DNA of 7,182 nucleotides from CAZGXQ01 sp964530195 (GCA_964530195.1 CAZGXQ010000052.1:1-7182), one strand, 5' to 3'. Counted from the first letter of the stretch, positions 1 through 5,230 are shown. Notes: generated from the letters alone by a model not told the origin. Numbers and translations: made by a program.

Positions 1-1323
1 TTTGGATGCCAAATGAATAAATCTGATTCAGAAAGAATCGCTCAGGTTTTAGAAGGCATGGGCTATCAAAAAACCTCAAACGAAAAAGAGGCTGATTTAT
101 TAGTGGTAAACATGTGTTCTGTCAGGCAATCTGCAGTTGATAGGGTTTATGGAATGGCAAAAAAAATTCAAACACTAAAAGCTAAAAGCTACAAGCTAAA
201 AGCTATTTTAACAGGTTGTGTTTCAAAAAAAGACTTTTCAAAATTTAAAAATTTTTTTGATTTCATTTTGCCAATTAAGACCCTTCCAAAATGGCAAGAG
301 TTTTTGGAGAAAAAAGAGGTTCATTTTTTGCCAAACCAAAGAGAAAAAGATTTTGTTGAAAACTTAAAATGCGATTATTTAAAGATAAAACCAAAGCATG
401 AAAAAAGTTTTTCAGTTTTTATTCCAATTTCAACAGGCTGTGATAATTTTTGTTCTTTTTGCATTGTTCCTTTTGTAAGGGGGCCTTTAATTTGCCGTCC
501 AGCAAATGAAATTTTAAAGGAAGTAAAAGAAGCAATAAAAAGTGGTGCAAAGGAAATTTGGCTTTTGGGACAAAATGTAAACGATTATAACTCAAAACTC
601 AAAAGTCAAAAGTCAAAAATCAGAGTTATAAATTTCGCTAGGCTTTTGAAAATGATAAATGATATTCCGGGAGATTTTTGGATCCGCTTTACCTCGCCAC
701 ATCCAAAAAATTTTTCAAATGAATTAATTGAAACCATGGCAAAATGCCAAAAAGTTACTCCTTATTTAAATTTGCCTTTACAATCTGGAGACGATGAGAT
801 TTTAAAGAAAATGAATAGAAATTATACAACAAAAGATTATGAAAATTTAGTCAAAAAAATTCGCCAAACTTTTAAAAAATATCGAAAAGGGCTTGAAAAA
901 TATGTTGCAATTTCAACTGATATTATTGTTGGTTTTCCAGGAGAAACAAGAAAGCAATTTGAAAATACAGTTAAATTTTTCAAAAAAATAAAATTTGATA
1001 TGGCCTATATTGCTAAATTTTCCCCAAGACCAGGAACTGCTGCAGAGAAGATGAAAGATGATGTTTCTCCAAAAGAGAAAGAGAGGCGCTATAAAATTTT
1101 GACCAATATTTTAAAAAAGATTGCTAAAAAGAAAAATGAAAAATTTTTAAATAAAGAAATAGAGGTTTTGGTTGAAGAAGAAAAAAACGGTTTTTTATTG
1201 GGAAAATCGCGCCATTTCAAAACTGTAAAATTTAAAGGAGAAAAAAACTTAATCGGGGAGTTTGTGAAAGTAAAAGTTTTAAAGGCTGAGCCCTTTGGGC
1301 TTTTTGGAAAATTGATAAAATAA
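1..1323 (+). CDS. miaB: MiaB, tRNA A37 methylthiotransferase (5' partial)
   Basis: Radical-SAM enzyme that adds a 2-methylthio group to N6-isopentenyl-A37 of tRNAs reading UNN codons; cytosolic, with two 4Fe-4S clusters. The frame is open from base 1 and reads FGCQMNKSDSE, the classic MiaB start region, so the ATG at 13 is internal and the true start lies upstream of the window. Three N-terminal (UPF0004) cluster cysteines are visible at 7-9, 115-117 (NMCSVR) and 217-219 (TGC). The radical-SAM CxxxCxxC motif (TGCDNFCSFC) has its cysteines at 439, 451 and 460. GQNVNDY, WIRFTSPHP, LPLQSGDD and TDIIVGFPGET motifs follow, and a C-terminal TRAM-like domain spans roughly 1140-1320. Two loops carry heptanucleotide tandem repeats. 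It converges with the minus-strand gene at 1343; the 19 bp between their stops is almost entirely a hairpin. Identity is near certain; MiaB is favoured over RimO or MtaB by the NMCSVR and LPLQSGDD context and by the nearby miaA. Confidence 0.96.
   Translation, partial: FGCQMNKSDSERIAQVLEGMGYQKTSNEKEADLLVVNMCSVRQSAVDRVYGMAKKIQTLKAKSYKLKAILTGCVSKKDFSKFKNFFDFILPIKTLPKWQEFLEKKEVHFLPNQREKDFVENLKCDYLKIKPKHEKSFSVFIPISTGCDNFCSFCIVPFVRGPLICRPANEILKEVKEAIKSGAKEIWLLGQNVNDYNSKLKSQKSKIRVINFARLLKMINDIPGDFWIRFTSPHPKNFSNELIETMAKCQKVTPYLNLPLQSGDDEILKKMNRNYTTKDYENLVKKIRQTFKKYRKGLEKYVAISTDIIVGFPGETRKQFENTVKFFKKIKFDMAYIAKFSPRPGTAAEKMKDDVSPKEKERRYKILTNILKKIAKKKNEKFLNKEIEVLVEEEKNGFLLGKSRHFKTVKFKGEKNLIGEFVKVKVLKAEPFGLFGKLIK
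175..205 (+). repeat. Heptanucleotide tandem repeat (CTAAAAG) inside miaB
   Basis: Four consecutive 7-bp units CTAAAAG, CTAAAAG, CTACAAG, CTAAAAG, plus a partial CTA, lie in frame and encode part of LKAKSYKLKA. The stretch falls in the variable loop between the second and third N-terminal cluster cysteines, where a basic low-complexity loop is tolerated. Three units (21 bp) would keep the reading frame. Confidence 0.85.
591..618 (+). repeat. Heptanucleotide tandem repeat (STCAAAA) inside miaB
   Basis: Four 7-bp units CTCAAAA, CTCAAAA, GTCAAAA, GTCAAAA are translated in frame as part of NSKLKSQKSKI, immediately after the GQNVNDY motif of the radical-SAM domain. This loop varies in length across MiaB proteins. 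The unit resembles the CTAAAAG repeat upstream in the same gene in both length and base pattern. Confidence 0.85.
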
Positions 1324-1342
1324 AAGGGGCCAAAAAGGCCCC
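1316..1342 (-). terminator. Terminator of the 95-aa gene, shared hairpin with miaB
   Basis: Perfect stem GGGGCC (1326-1331) / GGCCCC (1337-1342) with an AAAAA loop. Read on the minus strand it is followed by TTTTATTTTA, a good U-tract, so it is a standard intrinsic terminator for the minus gene whose TAG stop abuts it at 1343-1345. On the plus strand the stem is followed by CTAAGAG, so miaB gets the hairpin without a U-tract. Confidence 0.8.
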
Positions 1343-1630
1343 CTAAGAGTTACAATAAAGAGCTTGTGGGGTTTCTCTTAAACAAAACAGGCAATCTAGC
1401 CTGGAATCAAAACCTAGCCGATATGTTACAACGAACTTGTGGCGTGGGCAGTAGATTATCCATAAAGGAGAAGGAGTTTGCCAAAGGGGAGAAAGCTTGC
1501 CATATTTCCAGAAAACACCCCAGCCAAAACGAACTAAAAGATATTTAAGAACACTAAGAGGGACCACCTCCTCCCTCTTGAGCGGATTTCCTACTTCATC
1601 CCTCAAGGGAATTAAAATTTTAACTTTCAT
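1343..1630 (-). CDS. Small CxxH/CxxC putative zinc protein, 95 aa
   Basis: Function not recognised. The ATG at 1630-1628 is chosen because a strong AAGGAGG ends 5 nt upstream; the in-frame GTG at 1636 lies inside that Shine-Dalgarno. The N-terminal third (MKVKILIPLRDEVGNPL) looks beta-rich. A tryptophan- and aromatic-rich middle (about residues 35-58) follows. A possible zinc ribbon comes next with C61, H64, C80 and C83 (YCPRH ... CLFC), and one more Cys at 93. There is no signal peptide or convincing membrane helix. A consensus promoter (TTGACA, 17 bp, TAAAAT), a Shine-Dalgarno and an abutting terminator all agree with this strand and these ends, which is why it is preferred over overlapping plus-strand frames. 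It lies between miaB and miaA in opposite orientation. Base composition is unlike its neighbours: positions 1441-1500 hold 30 G+C of 60, against 12 of 60 at 2041-2100 in miaA. A metal-binding or nucleic-acid-binding role is a guess. Confidence 0.75.
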   Translation of the reverse strand: MKVKILIPLRDEVGNPLKREEVVPLSVLKYLLVRFGWGVFWKYGKLSPLWQTPSPLWIIYCPRHKFVVTYRLGFDSRLDCLFCLRETPQALYCNS

Positions 1631-1631
1631 T

Positions 1632-1642
1632 ACCACCTCCTT
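1632..1642 (-). promoter_or_regulatory. Shine-Dalgarno that fixes the start at 1630
   Basis: The minus strand reads AAGGAGGTGGT just before ATG 1630. AGGAGG is separated from the ATG by 5 nt, an optimal distance. The GTG at 1636 overlaps the site and cannot be the start served by it. Confidence 0.85.
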
Positions 1643-1653
1643 GCAGAAATTAG

Positions 1654-1682
1654 ATTTTAGTAAAACGAAAAAACAATGTCAA
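1654..1682 (-). promoter_or_regulatory. Consensus promoter for the 95-aa gene
   Basis: A perfect -35 TTGACA (1682-1677), a 17-bp spacer and -10 TAAAAT (1659-1654) on the minus strand. The transcript would start near 1647, leaving a short leader with the Shine-Dalgarno. The -35 element overlaps the first codons of miaA (ATG 1676), so the two divergent genes share this DNA. Confidence 0.75.
1661..1675 (+). promoter_or_regulatory. Possible -10 and near-leaderless start region of miaA
   Basis: TAAAAC (1661-1666) lies 9 nt before the miaA ATG, back to back with the opposing TAAAAT of the minus gene (ATTTTA-G-TAAAAC). No convincing -35 is seen at the right distance, and no Shine-Dalgarno precedes the ATG. 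If used, it would start the transcript about 1-2 nt before the ATG. Weak call, made by analogy with gatB and deoC. Confidence 0.35.
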
Positions 1683-2569
1683 GTAAAAAAATAATTGCAA
1701 TTTTAGGACCAACTGCTTCTGGAAAATCTGCCTTGGCAGTAAAAATTGCAAAAAAATTTGGAGGTGAGGTGATTTCGGTTGATTCAAGGCAAGTTTATAA
1801 AGGAATGGATATTGGAACAGGAAAGATAAAAAAAGAAGAAATGAAAGGTGTGCCCCATTATCTTTTAGATGTTGCTTCACCAAAAAGGAGATTTACAGTT
1901 GCTCAGTTTCAAAAATTAGCCAAAAAAGAGATTGAAAAAATTTTTAAAAAGGGAAAAATTCCGATTTTGTGTGGAGGAACAGGCTTTTATCTTTGGGTTT
2001 TAACTCATCAAGTTTCAATTCCAAAGGTAAAACCTGATTGGAAATTGAGAAAAAAATTAGAAAAAAAACCAGCAAAAGAGCTTTTTGAAATTTTAAAAAA
2101 ATTAGATAAAGATCGAGCAAAAACAATTGAAAAAGAAAACAAAAGAAGATTAATTCGAGCAATTGAAATTGCAAAAAAATTGGGAAAAGTACCTCCTTTG
2201 AAAACAGAGCCTCTCCCCTATCCAATTTTGTTTTTGGGAATTAAGAAATCTAAAGATGAATTGAGAAAATTGATCAGAAAAAGGCTTTTGAAAAGACTAA
2301 AAGAAGGAATGATTGAGGAAGTCAAAAAATTAAAAGAATCTGGTATTTCTTGGAAAAGGCTTGAAGAATTTGGTTTGGAATATGAGTGGGTTGCAAAATA
2401 TTTACAAGGAAAAATTAACTACAAAGAGATGGTAAAAAATTTACAAAAAGATATTGAAGATTTTGCAGAAAGGCAAATGACTTATTTTAAAAAATATTTT
2501 CCCCAAACAATCTGGATAAAAAATTACAAAGAAGCAAAAGAGAAAATTAAAGAATTTTTAAAAAAATAA
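1676..2569 (+). CDS. miaA: MiaA, tRNA dimethylallyltransferase
   Basis: Transfers the dimethylallyl group from DMAPP to N6 of A37 in tRNAs reading UNN codons, making the i6A that MiaB then methylthiolates. At 297 aa it has the family's usual length. The P-loop GPTASGKS is at residues 11-18. SVDSRQVYKGMDIGTGK (about 34-50), YLLDVASP (about 62-69), the LCGGTGFYLW motif (about 97-106), ENKRRLIRAIEIAKKLGK (about 153-170) and a C-terminal FAERQMTYFKKYF block follow in family order. Two positions depart from the common pattern: GLEYEWVAKYL where GYKE is usual, and FAERQ-TYF for the usual YAKRQ-TWF. These look like lineage drift rather than loss of function. The start is clear because the P-loop follows immediately, but there is no Shine-Dalgarno. 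Its neighbours miaB and miaA are separated by one inverted small gene. Codon use is extremely A-rich. Confidence 0.96.
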   Translation: MSSKKIIAILGPTASGKSALAVKIAKKFGGEVISVDSRQVYKGMDIGTGKIKKEEMKGVPHYLLDVASPKRRFTVAQFQKLAKKEIEKIFKKGKIPILCGGTGFYLWVLTHQVSIPKVKPDWKLRKKLEKKPAKELFEILKKLDKDRAKTIEKENKRRLIRAIEIAKKLGKVPPLKTEPLPYPILFLGIKKSKDELRKLIRKRLLKRLKEGMIEEVKKLKESGISWKRLEEFGLEYEWVAKYLQGKINYKEMVKNLQKDIEDFAERQMTYFKKYFPQTIWIKNYKEAKEKIKEFLKK

Positions 2570-2593
2570 ACCCCGTTGGAAACTCCAACGGGG
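2560..2593 (-). terminator. Terminator of the PKD lipoprotein gene
   Basis: A ten-base-pair perfect stem, CCCCGTTGGA (2571-2580) / TCCAACGGGG (2584-2593), with loop AAC. On the minus strand it is followed by TTTATTTTTTT, a strong U-tract that overlaps the end of miaA. On the plus strand the hairpin is followed by TCCCAAGG with no T-run, so miaA would at best use it as a 3'-end-protecting or weak bidirectional hairpin. Confidence 0.85.
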
Positions 2594-2607
2594 TCCCAAG
2601 GAGCTGT

Positions 2608-3303
2608 TTAGGGAATTTCAATTTTTTCCTCAAGAGAACCTGGCGGTGGCGGCGGAGGAGGTGGTGGCGGAGGTGGTGGTGGGAGATAAACATAAATAGT
2701 TCTTGTGGTTGACGCTGTGGCGCCCTGGTTATCCTTTACAGTCAAAGTAATTGTCAGGGGTCCTTCTCTGTAAACTGCAATTCTTATTCGGTAAGGTCTG
2801 TCATAAACTCGTTCGAATCCATCAATTCTCCATCTGTATTCAACAATTTGTCCGTCAGGGTCATAAGAACATGCAGGATCTACAATTATAATCATTGCGT
2901 TTTCTTCCCACCATTGGGAAATTGTAAAGCAGGCTACTGGAGGTTTATTTGGAACAAAAACCTGTATTGTAACTGGGAGGGAGCGGTCTGATGCCCCACA
3001 ATCATCCACAACTGTTAACACCGCATAGTAAGTTCCAGGATTAGAATAAGTATGAACAACTTGTGGAGTAGAGGTTATTGAAGCGCTACCATCTCCAAAT
3101 TCCCAACGATATTCTCTAATAAATCCATCTGGATCATAACTTGTGGATGTAAAATTAACAGTAAGTGGTGCAGGACCTGAAGTAGGCGTTGCAATAAAGC
3201 TTGCCACTGGTTCTTTGTTAAACAAACAAGGGAAGCATCCTCCCAATGTTAGCGCGATCAAAACTATCCCGCCAACAGCCGTTCCGGCTATCCACTTCTT
3301 CAT
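2608..3303 (-). CDS. PKD-domain lipoprotein with a 14-proline C-terminal tail
   Basis: Predicted cell-surface protein of 231 aa. The N-terminus is MKKW followed by a hydrophobic stretch (residues 5-20) and L-G-G-C at 20-23, a plausible lipobox with lipidated C23. PKD domain 1 covers about 31-117 and keeps the hallmarks YDPDG, WEFGDG, HTYSNPGTY and LTVVDD. A second, PKD-like domain covers about 119-207; it keeps YDPDG and LTVKDNQGA but has WRIDGF where FGDG is expected. Residues 208-221 are fourteen consecutive prolines, then GSLEEKIEIP. PKD folds usually serve as spacers or adhesion modules in surface proteins; no enzyme domain is attached. The start ATG 3303 is fixed by the AAAGGAGGTGA site. 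It is preceded by its own promoter and followed by its own terminator, so it is a single-gene unit. Positions 2701-2760 are 50 percent G+C by hand count, far above miaA. Polyproline tracts stall ribosomes, so translation should depend on EF-P. Role inferred: anchored adhesion or a cell-contact spacer. Confidence 0.88.
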   Translation of the reverse strand: MKKWIAGTAVGGIVLIALTLGGCFPCLFNKEPVASFIATPTSGPAPLTVNFTSTSYDPDGFIREYRWEFGDGSASITSTPQVVHTYSNPGTYYAVLTVVDDCGASDRSLPVTIQVFVPNKPPVACFTISQWWEENAMIIIVDPACSYDPDGQIVEYRWRIDGFERVYDRPYRIRIAVYREGPLTITLTVKDNQGATASTTRTIYVYLPPPPPPPPPPPPPPGSLEEKIEIP

Positions 3304-3312
3304 AAAGCCTTC

Positions 3313-3323
3313 TCACCTCCTTT
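3313..3323 (-). promoter_or_regulatory. Strong Shine-Dalgarno of the PKD gene
   Basis: AAAGGAGGTGA on the minus strand is fully complementary to the usual 16S 3' end. It ends 9 nt before ATG 3303. It is nearly identical to the sites of the other accessory genes in the window. Confidence 0.85.
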
Positions 3324-3329
3324 CTTAAA

Positions 3330-3357
3330 ATTTTATCTTATCATCCTAAAAAGTCAA
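3330..3357 (-). promoter_or_regulatory. Promoter of the PKD gene
   Basis: The -35 TTGACT (3357-3352), a 16-bp spacer and -10 TAAAAT (3335-3330) lie on the minus strand. The predicted start near 3323 is right at the Shine-Dalgarno, giving a leader of only about 20 nt. It sits just after the terminator of the upstream 93-aa gene, so the two minus-strand genes are independent units. Confidence 0.7.
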
Positions 3358-3375
3358 GCCAAATAATAATGCAAT

Positions 3376-3404
3376 AAAAAGAGGGGTTATTTGCCCCTCT
3401 TTTT
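3376..3404. terminator. Bidirectional-looking terminator overlapping the 93-aa gene stop
   Basis: An eleven-base-pair stem, AAAAAGAGGGG (3376-3386) / CCCCTCTTTTT (3394-3404), with a 7-nt loop. The minus-strand tail TTTTTATT makes it an intrinsic terminator for the 93-aa gene, whose TAA stop (3389-3387) lies in the loop. A-runs and T-runs on both sides make it symmetric, but no plus-strand gene ends here. Confidence 0.85.
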
Positions 3405-3668
3405 CCGCTTATAAGGTACCATAACATTTGTGAAAGGTACAATTTCGTATGTAATTTCGTCTCCTCTTTTCACGCTAAGAATAAGATACGTCGTTTCTCC
3501 CCATAATATCCCTACACTATTTGTTTTAACTGCGCGCCATGTTTCACCATCTGAATTGCGGACATAAATAATGCCTCTTATTTCGTAAATTAAGTGGTGG
3601 TCCAAGGCAACAGCTTGTGTTTCTTTTACTTTACCATCTAGAAAAAGAACTTTTATTTTCTTTACCAT
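3387..3668 (-). CDS. Orphan 93-aa beta-rich protein
   Basis: Function not recognised. The start ATG 3668 is preferred over the in-frame ATG at 3725 because AAAGGAGGGGAG lies 6 nt upstream, and because the extra 19 codons would be encoded by promoter and Shine-Dalgarno DNA. The protein starts MVKKIKVLFLDGK and alternates short strand-like segments (VKKIKVLFL, ALDHHLIYEI, GIIYVRN, WRAVKT, TYLILSVKRG, ITYEIVPF), suggesting a small all-beta fold. It ends in a basic tail, PYKRKKRGK, which could contact nucleic acid. There are no cysteines, no signal peptide and no membrane helix. It is downstream of gatB on the same strand with no terminator between, but has a candidate promoter of its own starting at the gatB stop. 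An overlapping terminator closes it. Real gene status rests on the promoter, ribosome site and terminator agreeing. Confidence 0.75.
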   Translation of the reverse strand: MVKKIKVLFLDGKVKETQAVALDHHLIYEIRGIIYVRNSDGETWRAVKTNSVGILWGETTYLILSVKRGDEITYEIVPFTNVMVPYKRKKRGK

Positions 3669-3670
3669 TT

Positions 3671-3682
3671 CTCCCCTCCTTT
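3671..3682 (-). promoter_or_regulatory. Shine-Dalgarno that fixes the start at 3668
   Basis: AAAGGAGGGGAG on the minus strand, with AGGAGG 6 nt from ATG 3668. It rules out the longer reading that would begin at 3725. Confidence 0.8.
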
Positions 3683-3696
3683 CAAAGCTAAATGTT

Positions 3697-3725
3697 AGAT
3701 TAATAAAAACAAAAAAATTTGTCAA
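3697..3725 (-). promoter_or_regulatory. Candidate promoter of the 93-aa gene
   Basis: A perfect -35 TTGACA (3725-3720) directly follows the gatB stop codon (3728-3726). After a 17-bp spacer comes TAATCT (3702-3697), a poor -10 with three of six consensus bases. The strong -35 and correct spacing support it; the weak -10 keeps confidence moderate. Readthrough from gatB is an alternative source of transcript. Confidence 0.5.
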
Positions 3726-5174
3726 CTATGAAGTATTTAAGATTTTGAGCAAAATTTCTCTTGCTTTTTGAGGGTGAGCCCTACCTTTTGTTTTTGCCAT
3801 TACTTGTCCAATTAAAAATTGTATTGCCTCTTTTTTTCCACTTTTGAAATCTGAAACTGCTTTTTGGTTTTCTGAAATTACTTTTTTGACAATTTCTTTT
3901 AATTCATCTTCTCCCTGAATTAAAACTAATTGTTTCTCTTCAATAATAACGTCGGGGTCTTTTCCAGTTTTAAACATTTCTTCAAGGACCAATTTTGCAA
4001 TTTTTGATGAAATTTTTCCTTCATAAATTAATGTAACAAATTCGGCAAAATTTTCAGGAGTGATCAAAAAACTTTCATCAGTAACTTTTTTCTCTTTCAA
4101 CAATCCCAAAAGATCACTTAGTATATAATTTGCAGAAAGCTTTATCATTGCTAAAAGATCTTTTTGATTTAAATTTGGGGGGAGTTCTGAAATTACTTTT
4201 TCAAAAAATTCTCCAAGTTCTTTTTGTTGAACAAAAACTTCAATTGATTTTTCATCTAATTGGTATTCTCTTTTAAATCTTTCTCTTCTTTGCTGAGGAA
4301 GCTCTGGAATTTCAGCTTGAATTGAAGCTATCATTTGAGGAGTAATTTCTAGGGGTGGTAAATCTGGTTCTGGAAAGTAGCGATAATCTTTTGCTTCCTC
4401 TTTTTCTCTTTGAGAAAAGGTTCTTTTTTTAACATCATCCCATCCTCTTGTTTCTTGGATTACCTTCTTTTTATTTTTTAAAATCTCTGTTTGTCTTTTA
4501 ATCTCGTATTCAATCGCCTCTTCTACGGCTTTAAAAGAATTTAAATTTTTAATTTCTACTTTTGTTCCTAATTCATTTTCTTTTTTTGACAAAGAAACAT
4601 TTGCCTCAATTCTCATTTGACCCTTTTCCATATCAGCATCAGAGACCCCCAAATACCTTAAAATTAACTGCAACTCTTGGGCAAATTTTCTTGCTTCTTT
4701 TGCCGATTTAATATCAGGTTCTGTAACTAATTCCATCAAAGGAACTCCTGCCCTATTAAAATCTACTAAGGAATAATTTTTTTCGTGCAAAAGTCTTCCC
4801 GTATCTTCTTCCAAATGAATCCTTCTTATTCTAATTTTTCTCCCATCAATTTCCAAAAATCCATTTTTACAAAGCGGAGTTTGATATTGAGAAATTTGAT
4901 ATCCCTTTGGCAAATCTGGGTAAAAATAATTTTTCCTTTCAAAAAAAGAAATTTTTGAAATTTCACAATTTAGAGCCAAACCAACTTTAATTACTTTTTT
5001 TACTGCTTCTTCATTGATTACTGGTAAAGTTCCTGGATGACCAAGGCAAATTGGACAAATGTTAACATTGGGGTGTTTTTCTTGTGGATCATTCAAGCAA
5101 GAACAAAACATTTTTGTCTTAGTCTTTAACTCAACATGAATTTCGAGACCAATGGTCGGATAAAATTTTTCCAT
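3726..5174 (-). CDS. gatB: GatB, Asp/Glu-tRNA(Asn/Gln) amidotransferase subunit B
   Basis: Kinase-like subunit of GatCAB, which converts misacylated Glu-tRNA(Gln) or Asp-tRNA(Asn) to Gln-tRNA or Asn-tRNA using ammonia made by GatA. The protein is 482 aa, the normal length. It opens with YPTIGLEIHVELKTKTKMFC. Zinc-site cysteines are C24, C26, C40 and C43 (FCSC ... CPIC). PDLPKGYQISQYQ, DFNRAGVPLMELVTEPD (about 143-159), GQMRIEANVSL, GTKVEIKNLNSFKAVE, QETRGWDD and DYRYFPEPDLPP follow in order. The C-terminal GatB/YqeY tRNA-binding domain fills about 330-482 and ends GQVMAKTKGRAHPQKAREIL. gatA and gatC are not in the window. There is no Shine-Dalgarno; a -10 box lies 7 nt before the ATG, suggesting a leaderless message. 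The gene is divergent from the CxxC-rich gene at 5246. No terminator follows it before the 93-aa gene. Confidence 0.97.
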   Translation of the reverse strand: MEKFYPTIGLEIHVELKTKTKMFCSCLNDPQEKHPNVNICPICLGHPGTLPVINEEAVKKVIKVGLALNCEISKISFFERKNYFYPDLPKGYQISQYQTPLCKNGFLEIDGRKIRIRRIHLEEDTGRLLHEKNYSLVDFNRAGVPLMELVTEPDIKSAKEARKFAQELQLILRYLGVSDADMEKGQMRIEANVSLSKKENELGTKVEIKNLNSFKAVEEAIEYEIKRQTEILKNKKKVIQETRGWDDVKKRTFSQREKEEAKDYRYFPEPDLPPLEITPQMIASIQAEIPELPQQRRERFKREYQLDEKSIEVFVQQKELGEFFEKVISELPPNLNQKDLLAMIKLSANYILSDLLGLLKEKKVTDESFLITPENFAEFVTLIYEGKISSKIAKLVLEEMFKTGKDPDVIIEEKQLVLIQGEDELKEIVKKVISENQKAVSDFKSGKKEAIQFLIGQVMAKTKGRAHPQKAREILLKILNTS

Positions 5175-5181
5175 ATTTTTT

Positions 5182-5211
5182 ATTTTAGCAAAAATCTTGA
5201 AAATTTAACAA
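5182..5211 (-). promoter_or_regulatory. gatB promoter, predicted leaderless
   Basis: Extended -10 TGCTAAAAT (TAAAAT at 5187-5182) with a weak -35 TTGTTA (5211-5206, 18-bp spacer) on the minus strand. Seven bases separate the -10 hexamer from ATG 5174, so transcription should begin at or within a base of the start codon. The same element in the same geometry precedes deoC. Confidence 0.65.
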
Positions 5212-5225
5212 AAAATATAGAAAAT
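5197..5225 (+). promoter_or_regulatory. Weak candidate promoter of the CxxC-rich gene
   Basis: TTGAAA (5197-5202), a 17-bp spacer and GAAAAT (5220-5225), one base from the TAAAAT used elsewhere in the window. It overlaps the divergent gatB promoter. In such AT-rich DNA this match is weak; TATAGA at 5216-5221 is a rival -10 without a -35. Confidence 0.3.
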
Positions 5226-5230
5226 TAAAT

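Noticed and set aside
175..618. Heptamer repeats as a CRISPR or other spacer array
   Set aside because: Units are 7 bp with no spacers and lie inside a conserved coding region.
13..1323. ATG at 13 as the start of miaB
   Set aside because: The codons before it read FGCQ, and the Cys is the first conserved cluster cysteine of the family, so the ATG is internal and the gene is cut by the window edge.
1366..1694. Plus-strand reading frames over 1366-1548 and 1497-1694
   Set aside because: No ribosome site or promoter on that strand; the minus-strand gene at 1343-1630 explains the region with promoter, Shine-Dalgarno and terminator.
1650..2225. Minus-strand reading frames opposite miaA (1650-1883 and 1944-2225)
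   Set aside because: They are Phe/Leu-rich mirror images of A-rich lysine codons, with no expression signals; miaA is certain on the plus strand.
2641..2682. GGT/GGC-rich tract as an independent DNA repeat or a G-quadruplex element
   Set aside because: It is simply fourteen proline codons with mixed third bases; no exact repeating unit longer than a codon. A structural role in DNA cannot be judged here.
3143..3328. Plus-strand frame opposite the PKD gene
   Set aside because: It is antisense to a conserved PKD domain and signal peptide and has no start signals.
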